From NCBI GenBank assembly GCA_035760965.1, contig DASTRY010000032.1, forward strand, positions 124,001 to 188,000: a stretch of DNA of 64,000 nucleotides, given 5' to 3'. The translations under genes were made by a program, and so were the position numbers. The notes beneath the pieces were generated by a model that did no database searches, was not told where the DNA came from, and was given only the letters and a program-made list of their open reading frames with translations. Below are positions 7,981 through 17,612 of this stretch, piece by piece; positions within the stretch are counted from its first letter, which is position 1, and each line of letters begins with the position of its first letter. Source of the stretch: JADGHX01 sp035760965 (GTDB lineage Bacteria > Pseudomonadota > Gammaproteobacteria > Steroidobacterales > Steroidobacteraceae).

Positions 7981-8595
7981 TCACGCCCGCCAGCACCCCT
8001 GCTGGTGATCGTCGACAATCCCCACGGCCTGCATGAAGGCATAGCAGATCGTCGTGCCCACGAACTTGAACCCGCGCTTCTTCAGATCCTTGCTCATCGC
8101 ATCGCTCTCGGGCGACGAGGCGACGAAGTCGCTCAGGTAGCGCGGCCGGCGGCGCTTGCCGGTGGGCGCGAATTGCCAAATGTACCGATCGAACGTGCCG
8201 AACTCCTCGCGCGTTGCGAGATAGGCACGCGCGTTCAGCACGAATGCTTCGATCTTCTGCCGATTGCGCACGATGCCCGGATCGGCGAGCAGCTTCTGCA
8301 TCTTGGCCGGCGTGTACCGCGCCATCTTCTGCGCATCGAAATTATCGAATGCGCGGCGGTAGCTCTCGCGCTTGCGCAGGATGGTGATCCAGCTCAAGCC
8401 GGCCTGCGCGCCTTCGAGACACAACATCTCGAAGAGGTGCGCGTCGTCGTGCGACGACACGCCCCATTCCGTGTCGTGATACTTCACGTAGAGCGGATCG
8501 GTGCCGCACCACGCACACCGCAGTCGCCCGTCCTCGTGACGAACGACGGCACGCCGCACAACTTTGGCTTCGGTCATGGCGACGCTGTCTGCCAT
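7981..8595 (-). CDS. tag: DNA-3-methyladenine glycosylase I
   Basis: 204 residues, a standard size for Tag, which removes 3-methyladenine from alkylated DNA. The zinc-binding start RCAWCGTDPLYVKYHDTEWG, the QAGLSWITILRKRESYR helix-hairpin-helix region and the KKRGFKFVGTTICYAFMQAVG block with the closing HQQGCW are all present. ATG start at 8595; a second in-frame ATG at 8577 is possible. It is transcribed alone, divergent from tex. Confidence 0.95.
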   Translation of the reverse strand: MADSVAMTEAKVVRRAVVRHEDGRLRCAWCGTDPLYVKYHDTEWGVSSHDDAHLFEMLCLEGAQAGLSWITILRKRESYRRAFDNFDAQKMARYTPAKMQKLLADPGIVRNRQKIEAFVLNARAYLATREEFGTFDRYIWQFAPTGKRRRPRYLSDFVASSPESDAMSKDLKKRGFKFVGTTICYAFMQAVGIVDDHQQGCWRA

Positions 8596-8701
8596 CCGTG
8601 ACAGATGCTGTCAACGGGTTTCATGTCCGCGGTGTCAGGTCCACAATGCCGCCGGCCATCACGGCCCCTCTTCGTCACGTTTCGTATAGATCGCCCATCT
8701 C

Positions 8702-11200
8702 ATGCCCGACATCGACCCGCGCCTCGCTCAACAGATCGCACGCACCATCGCCAACGAGATCGGCGCGCAGCCCGCACAGGCTGCAGCCGCAATCGCTCTG
8801 CTCGACGAAGGCGCGACCGTGCCGTTCATCGCGCGCTATCGCAAAGAAGCGACCGGCGGTCTGGACGATGCGCAGCTGCGCACGCTCGAAACGCGCCTCA
8901 CCTATCTGCGTGAGCTCGAAGAGCGCCGCGCGGCGGTCATCGCGAGCATTCAGGAGCAAGGCAAGCTCACGGAGGAGCTGCGCAAGGACATCGAGGCGGC
9001 GGACAGCAAAGCGCGCCTCGAAGATCTCTACCTGCCGTACAAGCCGAAGCGTCGCACGCGCGCGCAGATCGCGCGCGAGGCGGGCCTCGAACCCCTGGCG
9101 GATACGCTGCTCGCCGATCCGACGCAGATGCCGGAGGTCGTCGCGGCGCAGTTCGTCAACGCGGAGAAAGGCGTTGCGGATGCGAAAGCCGCGCTCGACG
9201 GCGCGCGCGCGATCCTGATGGAGCGCTGGGGCGAGAACGCGGCGCTCATCGGCGAGCTGCGCAACTGGCTCGACGAAGTCGGCCTCATCCACGCGAAGGT
9301 GGCCGAAGGCAAAGAGAACGAAGGCGCGAAATATCGCGACTACTTCGATCATTCCGAGCTGCTCGCGAAGATCCCCTCGCACCGCCTGCTCGCATTGTTC
9401 CGCGGGCAGAAGGAACAGTTCCTGACGCTGGACTTCGAGCCGGGCCCGGACGTCGAAGCCGGACACGCGCAGGCCGAGGCGCGCGTCGCGCGGCACGCAG
9501 GCGTGGCCGACCGCGGGCGGCCAGCGGACAAGTGGCTGCTCGACGCGTGCCGCCTCACCTGGCGCGCGAAGCTGCACGTGCATCTGCAGCTCGACCTGTT
9601 CGGCAAGGCGCGCGAGCGGGCGGAGGAGCATGCGATCAAGGTGTTCGGCGAGAACCTGAAGGATCTGCTGCTCGCCGCTCCCGCCGGACCGCGTGTCGTG
9701 CTGGGGCTCGACCCGGGCCTGCGCACGGGCGTGAAGGTCGCGGTGGTGGATCGTACGGGCAAGCTCGTCGCGGCCGATACCATCTATCCGCACGAGCCGA
9801 AGAAACAGTGGGACGCGGCGCTCGCGACACTCGGCGTGCTGTGCGTGAAGCACTCCGTCGAGCTCATCGCCATCGGCAACGGCACCGCCTCGCGCGAGAC
9901 CGACAAGCTCGCCGGTGAGCTGCTGAAGAAGCTGCCGCAGCTGAAGATGCAGAAGATCGTCGTGAGCGAAGCCGGCGCCTCGGTGTACTCCGCATCCGAG
10001 CTGGCGGCCAAGGAGTTTCCGGACCTGGATGTCAGCTTGCGCGGTGCCGTCTCCATTGCCCGGCGCCTGCAGGACCCGCTCGCCGAGCTCGTGAAGATCG
10101 AGCCGAAGGCGATCGGCGTCGGGCAGTACCAGCACGATGTGAATCCCGTGCGGCTCGCGAAAGCGCTCGATGCCCAGGTCGAGGACTGCGTGAACGCCGT
10201 CGGCGTGCACGTGAACACCGCCTCGGCGGCACTGCTCGCGCGCGTGTCGGGGCTCTCGAGCACGGTCGCCGAGAACATCATCCGGTACCGTGACGAGAAG
10301 GGCGCGTTCCGCAGCCGCAAGGAGCTGCTCGAAGTACCGCGCCTCGGGCCGAAAGTGTTCGAGCAATGCGCGGGATTTCTGCGCATCGACGATGGCGATG
10401 AGCCGCTCGATGGCTCCGCCGTGCACCCCGAGGCGTACCCCGTCGTTCAGCGCATCGTGAAGAGTTGCGGGCGCGAGGTGAAGCAGCTGATCGGTGACGG
10501 CCCCTTTTTGCGGACGCTGAAGCCGGAGGCGTTCACCGACGAGAAGTTCGGCGTGCCCACGGTGCGCGACATTCTCAAGGAGCTGGAAAAGCCGGGTCGC
10601 GATCCGCGTCCGGAGTTCCGCGCCGCGCAGTTCGCCGAAGGCGTCGAGGACATGAAGGATCTGAAGCCCGGCATGATCCTCGAAGGCGTGGTGACGAACG
10701 TTGCGGCGTTCGGCGCGTTCGTCGATATCGGCGTGCATCAGGATGGGCTCGTGCACATCTCGGCGCTCGCAGACACCTTCGTGAAGGATCCGCGCGATGT
10801 CGTGAAGGCCGGCGACATCGTGAAGGTGCGGGTGCTCGAGGTGGATTTGCAGCGCAAGCGCATCGCGCTCACGCGGCGTCTGGAGGACCGGCCGACTGCG
10901 TCGCGCACGCAGTCCGGCGACGGCGCGCGCGGCGGTTATCGCGACGGGCGAACGGGCGGCGCGCGCGACGGCGGCAGTCGCGACAATCGGCCTGGTGCGG
11001 CTCGGCCCGGTGACAGCACCGGTCGCAGCGGCAGCCGCGATGGCAGCAACGCGGGCCGCGGCGCTCGCGACTTCTCGGGTGGCAACGCAGGCCGCGGCGG
11101 CCGCGATCTTTCCGGAGGCGGCTCGCGGTCGCGCCAGCCGGAACCGCTCGGCAACAACGCCATGGCCGAGGCCTTCGCGCGCGCGCGGCGCGGCAACTGA
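8702..11200 (+). CDS. tex: Tex-family RNA-binding transcription accessory protein with Gly/Arg-rich tail
   Basis: 832 residues. The Tex core covers about residues 1-720: helical N-terminus with EGATVPFIARYRKEATGGLD, an RNase H-like YqgF domain (LGLDPGLRTGVKVAVVD), helix-hairpin-helix repeats (ENIIRYRDEKGAFRSRKELL) and a C-terminal S1 RNA-binding domain (GMILEGVVTNVAAFGAFVDI). Tex proteins influence transcription and RNA turnover. After the S1 domain comes a tail of about 100 residues rich in Gly, Arg, Asp and Ser with several RGG/RGxR motifs, longer than in the roughly 770-residue E. coli homologue. The tail may add RNA binding. Confidence 0.94.
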   Translation: MPDIDPRLAQQIARTIANEIGAQPAQAAAAIALLDEGATVPFIARYRKEATGGLDDAQLRTLETRLTYLRELEERRAAVIASIQEQGKLTEELRKDIEAADSKARLEDLYLPYKPKRRTRAQIAREAGLEPLADTLLADPTQMPEVVAAQFVNAEKGVADAKAALDGARAILMERWGENAALIGELRNWLDEVGLIHAKVAEGKENEGAKYRDYFDHSELLAKIPSHRLLALFRGQKEQFLTLDFEPGPDVEAGHAQAEARVARHAGVADRGRPADKWLLDACRLTWRAKLHVHLQLDLFGKARERAEEHAIKVFGENLKDLLLAAPAGPRVVLGLDPGLRTGVKVAVVDRTGKLVAADTIYPHEPKKQWDAALATLGVLCVKHSVELIAIGNGTASRETDKLAGELLKKLPQLKMQKIVVSEAGASVYSASELAAKEFPDLDVSLRGAVSIARRLQDPLAELVKIEPKAIGVGQYQHDVNPVRLAKALDAQVEDCVNAVGVHVNTASAALLARVSGLSSTVAENIIRYRDEKGAFRSRKELLEVPRLGPKVFEQCAGFLRIDDGDEPLDGSAVHPEAYPVVQRIVKSCGREVKQLIGDGPFLRTLKPEAFTDEKFGVPTVRDILKELEKPGRDPRPEFRAAQFAEGVEDMKDLKPGMILEGVVTNVAAFGAFVDIGVHQDGLVHISALADTFVKDPRDVVKAGDIVKVRVLEVDLQRKRIALTRRLEDRPTASRTQSGDGARGGYRDGRTGGARDGGSRDNRPGAARPGDSTGRSGSRDGSNAGRGARDFSGGNAGRGGRDLSGGGSRSRQPEPLGNNAMAEAFARARRGN

Positions 11201-11203
11201 GCC

Positions 11204-11998
11204 ATGGACGCGCCACCGATCATTTACGGGACGGCGTGGAAGAAAGACCAGACCGAGGCGCTCGTCGCCCGCGCAATTCGCGCGGGCTTCCGCGGCATCG
11301 ATACCGCGTGCCAGCCGAAGCACTATCACGAGGCCGGAGTCGGCGCGGCGCTCGCGGCCTTCGAGCGCGAATCGCTGTATCTGCAGACGAAGTTCACGCC
11401 GCTTTCGGGGCACGACCCGGCGCGCGTGCCGTATGACGCGAATGCGAGCGTGCCCGAGCAGGTCGCGCAGTCGTTCGCCGTGTCGCTGCGCAATCTGCGC
11501 ACCACGTATCTCGATGCGCTGATCCTGCATTCGCCGTATCCGCAAGAAGATCTGACGATGGCGGCGTGGCAGGCGATGGAGGCACTGGTCGATGCCGGTA
11601 AAGTCCAGCGCATCGGGATCAGCAACTGCTACGACCTGAAAGCGCTCGAGCGCCTGCATCGCGCGAGCCGCATCAAGCCGGCGATCGTGCAGAACCGTTT
11701 CTACGCCGAGACCCACTACGACGTGGACATCCGGGCGTTCTGTCTCGCGCACGGCATCTCGTATCAGAGCTTCTGGACCCTGACGGCCAATCCGCACCTG
11801 CTCGCGGACGAGACGGTGCGCCTCCTCTCGCTGAAGTATGGGCGCACGCCCGCGCAAGTTCTGTTCCGCTATCTCACTCAGGTCGGCGTCACACCCTTGA
11901 CCGGCACGAAGTCCGAAGCGCACATGCGCGAAGACTTGGCCATTTTCGAGTTCACGCTCACGGAGACCGAGCTGCGCGCGATCACAACATTGCTATGA
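11204..11998 (+). CDS. Aldo/keto reductase family oxidoreductase
   Basis: 264 residues, TIM-barrel NADPH-dependent reductase. Residues consistent with the catalytic tetrad are visible: Asp in FRGIDTA, Lys in QTKFTPL and His in ILHSPYP, with the active-site Tyr probably in KHYHEAG rather than the usual YxNE. The C-terminal TPLTGTKSEAHMREDLAIF contributes to NADP binding. It starts 3 bases after the tex stop, so cotranscription is likely, and its own stop overlaps the promoter of the next gene. The substrate cannot be inferred. Confidence 0.88.
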   Translation: MDAPPIIYGTAWKKDQTEALVARAIRAGFRGIDTACQPKHYHEAGVGAALAAFERESLYLQTKFTPLSGHDPARVPYDANASVPEQVAQSFAVSLRNLRTTYLDALILHSPYPQEDLTMAAWQAMEALVDAGKVQRIGISNCYDLKALERLHRASRIKPAIVQNRFYAETHYDVDIRAFCLAHGISYQSFWTLTANPHLLADETVRLLSLKYGRTPAQVLFRYLTQVGVTPLTGTKSEAHMREDLAIFEFTLTETELRAITTLL

Positions 11999-11999
11999 T
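11991..11999 (+). promoter_or_regulatory. Extended -10 promoter for a probably leaderless NUDIX mRNA
   Basis: TGCTATGAT is an extended -10 (TGn plus TATGAT) that overlaps the stop codon of the aldo/keto reductase gene. The NUDIX ATG at 12006 lies 6 bases after the -10 hexamer, exactly where transcription would start, and no ribosome site lies between. No convincing -35 is seen, as is common for extended -10 promoters. Confidence 0.5.
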
Positions 12000-12005
12000 C
12001 GCCGC

Positions 12006-12629
12006 ATGCACGAACCCCCCTGGCTGACGATCGCGCGCGAGCTGCAGGGCATTGCGCAGACCGGACTCACGTTCACGCAGGATCGCTTCGATCGCTTGCG
12101 CTACGAGCGGCTGCGCGAGCTCGCCGCGGAGCTGATCGCGCACGGCTCGAGCAGCGACACGCAAAAAGTGCTCGACCTGCTGCGCGGCGAAAGCGGCTAC
12201 GCCACCCCCAAGGTGGATGTGCGGGGCGCGGCGTTCGTCGACGGTCGCGTCCTCATGGTGCGCGAGATGAGCGATGGCCTCTGGACGCTGCCGGGCGGCT
12301 GGGCGGACGTGAATCAATCCGCGGCCGAGTGCGTCGTGCGCGAGATCTGGGAAGAGTCCGGATTCACTGCGCGCGCGGTCAAGCTCGCCGCCGTGCACGA
12401 CTATCGGCGCGGGGGCCATCCGCCGCGCGCGCTTCACTACATCTACAAGTTCTATTTCATCTGCGAGATCACCGGCGGGGTGGCGACGCCGAGCAACGAG
12501 ACGAGCGAGGTCGCGTTCTTCGCGCGCGACGCGTTGCCGCCGATGTCACTAGGGCGCACGCTGCCAAAGCAGGTGGAGCGCATGTTCGAGCACTGGGAAC
12601 ATCCGGAGCTGCCGACGGACTTCGACTGA
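12006..12629 (+). CDS. NUDIX hydrolase with N-terminal helical NUDIX_N domain
   Basis: 207 residues. Residues 1-60 form a helical NUDIX_N domain (LQGIAQTGLTFTQDRFDRLRYERL). The NUDIX box follows near residue 97: GGWADVNQSAAECVVREIWEESG, which keeps the REUxEE metal-binding core but has Gln where the first Glu usually is, a change common in this subfamily. Relatives hydrolyse ADP-ribose-like or other nucleoside diphosphate compounds. It is followed 12 bases later by the ArsC-family gene. Confidence 0.85.
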   Translation: MHEPPWLTIARELQGIAQTGLTFTQDRFDRLRYERLRELAAELIAHGSSSDTQKVLDLLRGESGYATPKVDVRGAAFVDGRVLMVREMSDGLWTLPGGWADVNQSAAECVVREIWEESGFTARAVKLAAVHDYRRGGHPPRALHYIYKFYFICEITGGVATPSNETSEVAFFARDALPPMSLGRTLPKQVERMFEHWEHPELPTDFD

Positions 12630-12641
12630 GCAGGTCGTCTC

Positions 12642-12992
12642 ATGAAAACGTTCACGATCTATCACAACCCGAAATGCTCGAAGAGCCGGGCGACACTCGC
12701 GCTGCTGCAGGAGCACGGCATCGAGCCCCGGATCGTCGAATACCTGAAAACGCCGCCCACCGTAGCCGAGCTGAAGGCGATCGTCGCAAAGCTCGGCATC
12801 AAGCCCGAGCAGCTCATGCGCAAGGGCGAGGACGAGTACAAGGCGCACTACGCCGGCAAGACGCTCACCGACGCGCAGTGGCTCGAGGCGCTGGCGAAGC
12901 ACCCCATCCTGATCGAGCGGCCGATCGTCGTGAGCGGCGAGCGCGCGGTGATCGGGCGGCCGCCGGAGAACGTGAACGCGCTGCTGAAGTAG
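12642..12992 (+). CDS. ArsC-family arsenate reductase-like protein (glutaredoxin-dependent type)
   Basis: 116 residues with a thioredoxin-like fold. The active-site motif HNPKCSKSRATLALL supplies the catalytic Cys, and the C-terminal block HPILIERPIVVSGERAVIGRPPENV is the conserved ArsC/YfgD end. No arsenite pump or ArsR repressor is nearby, so this is more likely a YfgD-type housekeeping reductase than part of a resistance operon. Cotranscribed with the NUDIX gene. Confidence 0.88.
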   Translation: MKTFTIYHNPKCSKSRATLALLQEHGIEPRIVEYLKTPPTVAELKAIVAKLGIKPEQLMRKGEDEYKAHYAGKTLTDAQWLEALAKHPILIERPIVVSGERAVIGRPPENVNALLK

Positions 12993-13074
12993 CGCCCGCG
13001 TCGCGTCCTCCTCGGTGTCGATGCATGGCGAGGCGCGCGCCGAATAGCAAAGCGGCGCGCGTTCCGCCATCCCT

Positions 13075-13102
13075 TTGCGGGCCTGAGCGGAACGCGTAGT
13101 CT
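13075..13102 (+). promoter_or_regulatory. Candidate promoter of tyrS
   Basis: TTGCGG and TAGTCT are spaced by 16 bases. The -10 ends 9 bases before the tyrS ATG, so the transcript would have almost no leader. Both hexamers are only partial matches. Confidence 0.4.
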
Positions 13103-13111
13103 TCGCCGGCC

Positions 13112-14404
<1,293 letters not shown>

Positions 14405-14460
14405 CGCCGGCCCGACGCGAATCGCCCCCGATCGGCTGGGGGATCCCGTCGATAAGAGAA

Positions 14461-14486
14461 GGCCGGCGCACTCGCGTGCACCGGCC
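14461..14486. terminator. Hairpin terminator between tyrS and the EF-hand gene
   Basis: GGCCGG-C-GCAC-TCGC-GTGC-A-CCGGCC folds into a 10-pair stem interrupted by one mismatch. On the minus strand it is followed by TTCTCTTATC, a weak T-rich tract 26 bases past the EF-hand stop, so it serves that gene best and may also stop tyrS transcription on the other strand. Confidence 0.6.
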
Positions 14487-14512
14487 CTCGAGCTCAGCGC
14501 GAAACGCTGCGT

Positions 14513-15064
14513 TCAGCGCAAAGCAGGCGGCGGCGGGGCGTCGGGCTGCGAGCCGTCCGCCGGCGGCGGGCCCCAGCGACGCGGTCCCTGGCGGAAGCGG
14601 TGCGCCATCGCGCCACGGCCAGCCTTGATCTCGTCGAGACTCAGCTGACCGTCCTTGTTGGTGTCGAGACGGTCGAACCCGCGGGCGAGAAAGGGCATTC
14701 CCGCCTGCACCTCGTCCTTCGAGAGCAGGCTGTCGCCATTGGTGTCCGCTTGTTTGAAGCGCGCCTCGAACTTCGCTTCCATTTCGGCACGCCGCGCGGC
14801 ATGCACCTGATCGATCTCGTCCCGGGTGATCTGGCCGTCCTTGTTGGTGTCGTAGGTCGCGAACTCCTTCTCGATGCGCGCATTGGCCGCCGCCGTGGCT
14901 TCGTCCTTGGTGATGGCGCCATCGTTGTTCGCGTCGAGTTTCTTGAACCAGCCGCGCTCGCCCCTCGCGGGTGCCGCGGTGTTCGTCGTCGCGTTGGTCG
15001 CCGCAAGCAGCGCGACGGGAGCGAGCGTGAGCATCGCCGTCAGCAGTAGGGTGTTCCTCTTCAT
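14513..15064 (-). CDS. Secreted EF-hand calcium-binding protein
   Basis: 183 residues from the ATG at 15064, which has GGAGA upstream; the much longer open frame that continues upstream is antisense to argS. A signal peptide (LLLTAMLTLAPVALLAA) is followed by four EF-hand loops: DANNDGAITKDE, DTNKDGQITRDE, DTNGDSLLSKDE and DTNKDGQLSLDE, each with acidic or polar residues at calcium positions 1, 3, 5 and 12. The C-terminus is Pro-rich. It is probably a periplasmic calcium sensor or buffer; no partner is evident. Divergent from argS. Confidence 0.85.
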   Translation of the reverse strand: MKRNTLLLTAMLTLAPVALLAATNATTNTAAPARGERGWFKKLDANNDGAITKDEATAAANARIEKEFATYDTNKDGQITRDEIDQVHAARRAEMEAKFEARFKQADTNGDSLLSKDEVQAGMPFLARGFDRLDTNKDGQLSLDEIKAGRGAMAHRFRQGPRRWGPPPADGSQPDAPPPPALR

Positions 15065-15281
15065 GTCATCAGTCTCCGGATAGGGATCTCTGTCGAGCTG
15101 GCCTGAACGCGAACCATACCGGCGTGTTGACTCGTGAGCTGTTACGAAAAGTACTGTTTCGCAAGGGCTTTTTGTTACTTTTGGTGCGGCGCCGGCGCGA
15201 CGCGCGCGCCCGGCCGGGCGGGTGCAGGCGGCACACGCGGCCTGTAGACTTGCGCGCCTTTCCGTCCGAGGTCCCAAGCCC

Positions 15282-17042
15282 TTGAAGCAGCAGCTCGAAC
15301 AGCTCGTCTCCACCGCCCTCAGCCAGCTCGTGGGTTCGCTCCTGACCGAAGCGCCCGACCCGTTGACGGTCACGGTGGAGCGTACGCGCGACGCGCAGCA
15401 TGGGGACTTTGCGACCAACGTGGCCATGCGACTTGCCAAGGCCGCGCGCCGCAATCCACGCGAGCTCGCGGCCGCCATCGTCGCCGCGCTGCCGGCCAAC
15501 GACATCATCGCGAAGACGGAAGTCGCCGGCGCGGGGTTCATCAACTTCTTCCTCGTCAAGGACGTGCTCGCGCGGGAGGTCTCCCGCATTCACGAGCTCG
15601 GCGACAGCTACGGGCGCAGCACGCTCGGCCGGGGCCAGCGGATCATCGTGGAATTCGTGTCGGCGAACCCGACGGGTCCGCTGCACGTCGCGCACGGACG
15701 GCACGCGGCGTACGGCGCCTCGCTGTCGAACGTGCTCGCGGCCGCCGGCTTCAACGTGCATCGCGAGTACTACATCAACGACGCCGGCCGCCAAATGGAC
15801 ATCCTCGCCTCGAGCGTGTGGCTGCGATATCTCGAGACGTTCGGCGAGCAGATCACGATTCCGGCGAACGGTTATCCGGGCGAGTACCTGAAGCCCGTGG
15901 CCGCGAAGGTGCGCGAGGTTGTCGGCGAGCGGCTGCGCAGGCCGGCGGCGGACGTCTACACCGGTCTGCCGCCCGATGAGCCCTCCGGTGGCGACAAAGA
16001 GGTGTACGTCGATGCGGTGATCGAGCGGGCCCGTACGCTCATCGGCAAGGACGAATTCGCGGGCGTGCTGAACCTCGCGCTGGAATATCTGCTGAGCGAC
16101 ATCCGCAACGATCTCGAGGAGTTCGGCGTCGTCTTCGACCGCTGGTACTCCGAGCGCTCGCTCGACACGAGCGGCGCGATCGACCGCGCGCTCGCCAAGC
16201 TGGAGTCGCTGGGCCACCTCTACAAGCAGGACGGCGCCATCTGGTTCCGGGCCACGGCGTTCGGCGACGAGAAGGACCGTGTCGTCGTGCGCGAGAACGG
16301 GCAGAAGACCTACTTCGCGTCCGACATCGCGTATCACCTCGACAAGCGCGAGCGCGGCTTCGAGAAGCTCATCGACGTGCTCGGTTCCGGCCATCACGGC
16401 TACATCGCGCGCGTGCGCGCGGGCCTTGCCGCGCTCGGCGAGCCGCCGGATTCGCTCGAAGTGCCGATGATCCAGATCGTGACGCTCTATCGCGGCAACG
16501 AGCCGGTGAAGATGAGCAAGCGGGCGGGCACCTTCGTGACCCTGCGCCAACTGCGCGGCGAGGTCGGCAACGACGCGTGCCGCTTCTTCTACCTGATGCG
16601 CAGCCACGAGCAGAACCTCGACTTCGACCTCGAGCTCGCCACCTCACGCACCAACGAGAATCCGGTGTACTACGTGCAGTACGCCCATGCGCGCGTGAAG
16701 AGCCTGATGAAGGAGCTGGCGGCGCGCGGTTATGCGTTCGATCTGCAGGCGGGGCTCGCCAACCTCTCGCGGCTCGATAGCGAGCACGCGCAGGCGCTGA
16801 TCACGGTGCTGCTGCGCTATCCGGAAGCGGTCGAGCAGGCGGCGATCAATCGCGCACCCCATTCGATCGTTTACTATCTGCGGGAATTGGCGAACGCATT
16901 CCACACCTACTACAACGCTGAGAAGGTCATCGTCGATGATGCGGACCTGCGCAACGCGCGCGCCGCGCTCGGCCTCGCGGTGGCGCAGGTGATCCGCAAC
17001 GGGCTCGCGCTGCTCGGCGTCTCGGCGCCGGAGAGCATGTAA
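15282..17042 (+). CDS. argS: Arginine--tRNA ligase
   Basis: 586 residues if started at the TTG at 15282, which gives the family-typical N-terminus (M)KQQLEQLVSTAL; an ATG at 15222 would add 20 atypical residues. Class I signatures: NPTGPLHVAHGRHAAYG carries the HIGH box and EPVKMSKRAG the KMSKS box. The N-terminal Add1 domain and the C-terminal helical anticodon-binding domain (VYYLRELANAFHTYYN) are present. The stop TAA overlaps the next ATG by one base, coupling argS to the SPOR gene. Confidence 0.95.
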   Translation: MKQQLEQLVSTALSQLVGSLLTEAPDPLTVTVERTRDAQHGDFATNVAMRLAKAARRNPRELAAAIVAALPANDIIAKTEVAGAGFINFFLVKDVLAREVSRIHELGDSYGRSTLGRGQRIIVEFVSANPTGPLHVAHGRHAAYGASLSNVLAAAGFNVHREYYINDAGRQMDILASSVWLRYLETFGEQITIPANGYPGEYLKPVAAKVREVVGERLRRPAADVYTGLPPDEPSGGDKEVYVDAVIERARTLIGKDEFAGVLNLALEYLLSDIRNDLEEFGVVFDRWYSERSLDTSGAIDRALAKLESLGHLYKQDGAIWFRATAFGDEKDRVVVRENGQKTYFASDIAYHLDKRERGFEKLIDVLGSGHHGYIARVRAGLAALGEPPDSLEVPMIQIVTLYRGNEPVKMSKRAGTFVTLRQLRGEVGNDACRFFYLMRSHEQNLDFDLELATSRTNENPVYYVQYAHARVKSLMKELAARGYAFDLQAGLANLSRLDSEHAQALITVLLRYPEAVEQAAINRAPHSIVYYLRELANAFHTYYNAEKVIVDDADLRNARAALGLAVAQVIRNGLALLGVSAPESM

Positions 17043-17611
17043 TGGCGGTGAACCGGCTGACGACTCGCGATTTCAAACGGCCGGCGCGACGCGCGTGGGA
17101 TTTCAGCCGGTTGCGGGAATTCGGTGCCGGCACGCTGGTCGGGCTCGTGCTCGCGAGCGCGGTGTTCATCTATAAGAGTGACGCGAAGAAGGCGCCGTTG
17201 CCCGAGGTGCCTCGGCCGGAGCCGCAGCGCGCGGCGCAATCGGACGTCGCGGATGCCGTCGCGGAAGGCGCCGATCGCTACGATTTCTACGAGATGCTGC
17301 CGAACTTCGAGGTGGTGGTGCCGGAGAAGGATCGCGACGTGAAGCGCGACCTGCCGGCGGCGAAGATCGAGCGGCCCGGAGTCTATGTGCTGCAGGCGGG
17401 CTCGTATCGAAATCAGGCCGACGCCGAGCGCGTGCGCGCACAGCTCGCGCTTCAGGGCATCAGCGCGAAAGTGCAGCGGGTGGCCGTGGACAACGACGTG
17501 TGGCATCGCGTGCGCATCGGGCCGATCAACGATCTCGGCGAGCTGAACCGCGTGCGCAAGCAGCTTCAGGCGGCAGACGTGGACGCACTGGTGATCCGCG
17601 TCGGGGACTGA
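17042..17611 (+). CDS. SPOR domain protein, single-pass inner-membrane
   Basis: 189 residues. The basic N-terminus (FKRPARRAWDFSRLREFG) is followed by one membrane segment near residues 23-40 (GTLVGLVLASAVFIYKS). A Pro/Glu-rich linker leads to a C-terminal SPOR domain near residues 112-188 (YVLQAGSYRNQADAERVRAQL, then VWHRVRIGPI), which binds denuded septal peptidoglycan. The layout resembles FtsN-like cell-division proteins, and argS-spor adjacency is common in Proteobacteria. Translationally coupled to argS. Confidence 0.88.
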   Translation: MAVNRLTTRDFKRPARRAWDFSRLREFGAGTLVGLVLASAVFIYKSDAKKAPLPEVPRPEPQRAAQSDVADAVAEGADRYDFYEMLPNFEVVVPEKDRDVKRDLPAAKIERPGVYVLQAGSYRNQADAERVRAQLALQGISAKVQRVAVDNDVWHRVRIGPINDLGELNRVRKQLQAADVDALVIRVGD

Positions 17612-17612
17612 C

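Noticed and set aside
7727..7990. CRISPR array
   Set aside because: Units abut directly without unique spacers, the repeat is imperfect, and no cas genes are nearby.
8675..11923. Minus-strand open frame of 1082 codons opposite tex and the aldo/keto reductase gene
   Set aside because: It lies opposite two clear genes, has low-complexity Arg/Leu/Asp-rich translation and no family motif; such frames arise from GC-rich third positions on the other strand.
12642..12992. Arsenic resistance operon
   Set aside because: Only an ArsC/YfgD-like gene is present; no arsR, arsB or acr3 neighbours.
15115..15190. Inverted repeat CGAAA-N7-TTTCG and AT-rich DNA between the EF-hand gene and argS as an operator
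   Set aside because: Arms are only 5 bases and no promoter hexamers of good quality are aligned with it, so I could not separate it from chance.
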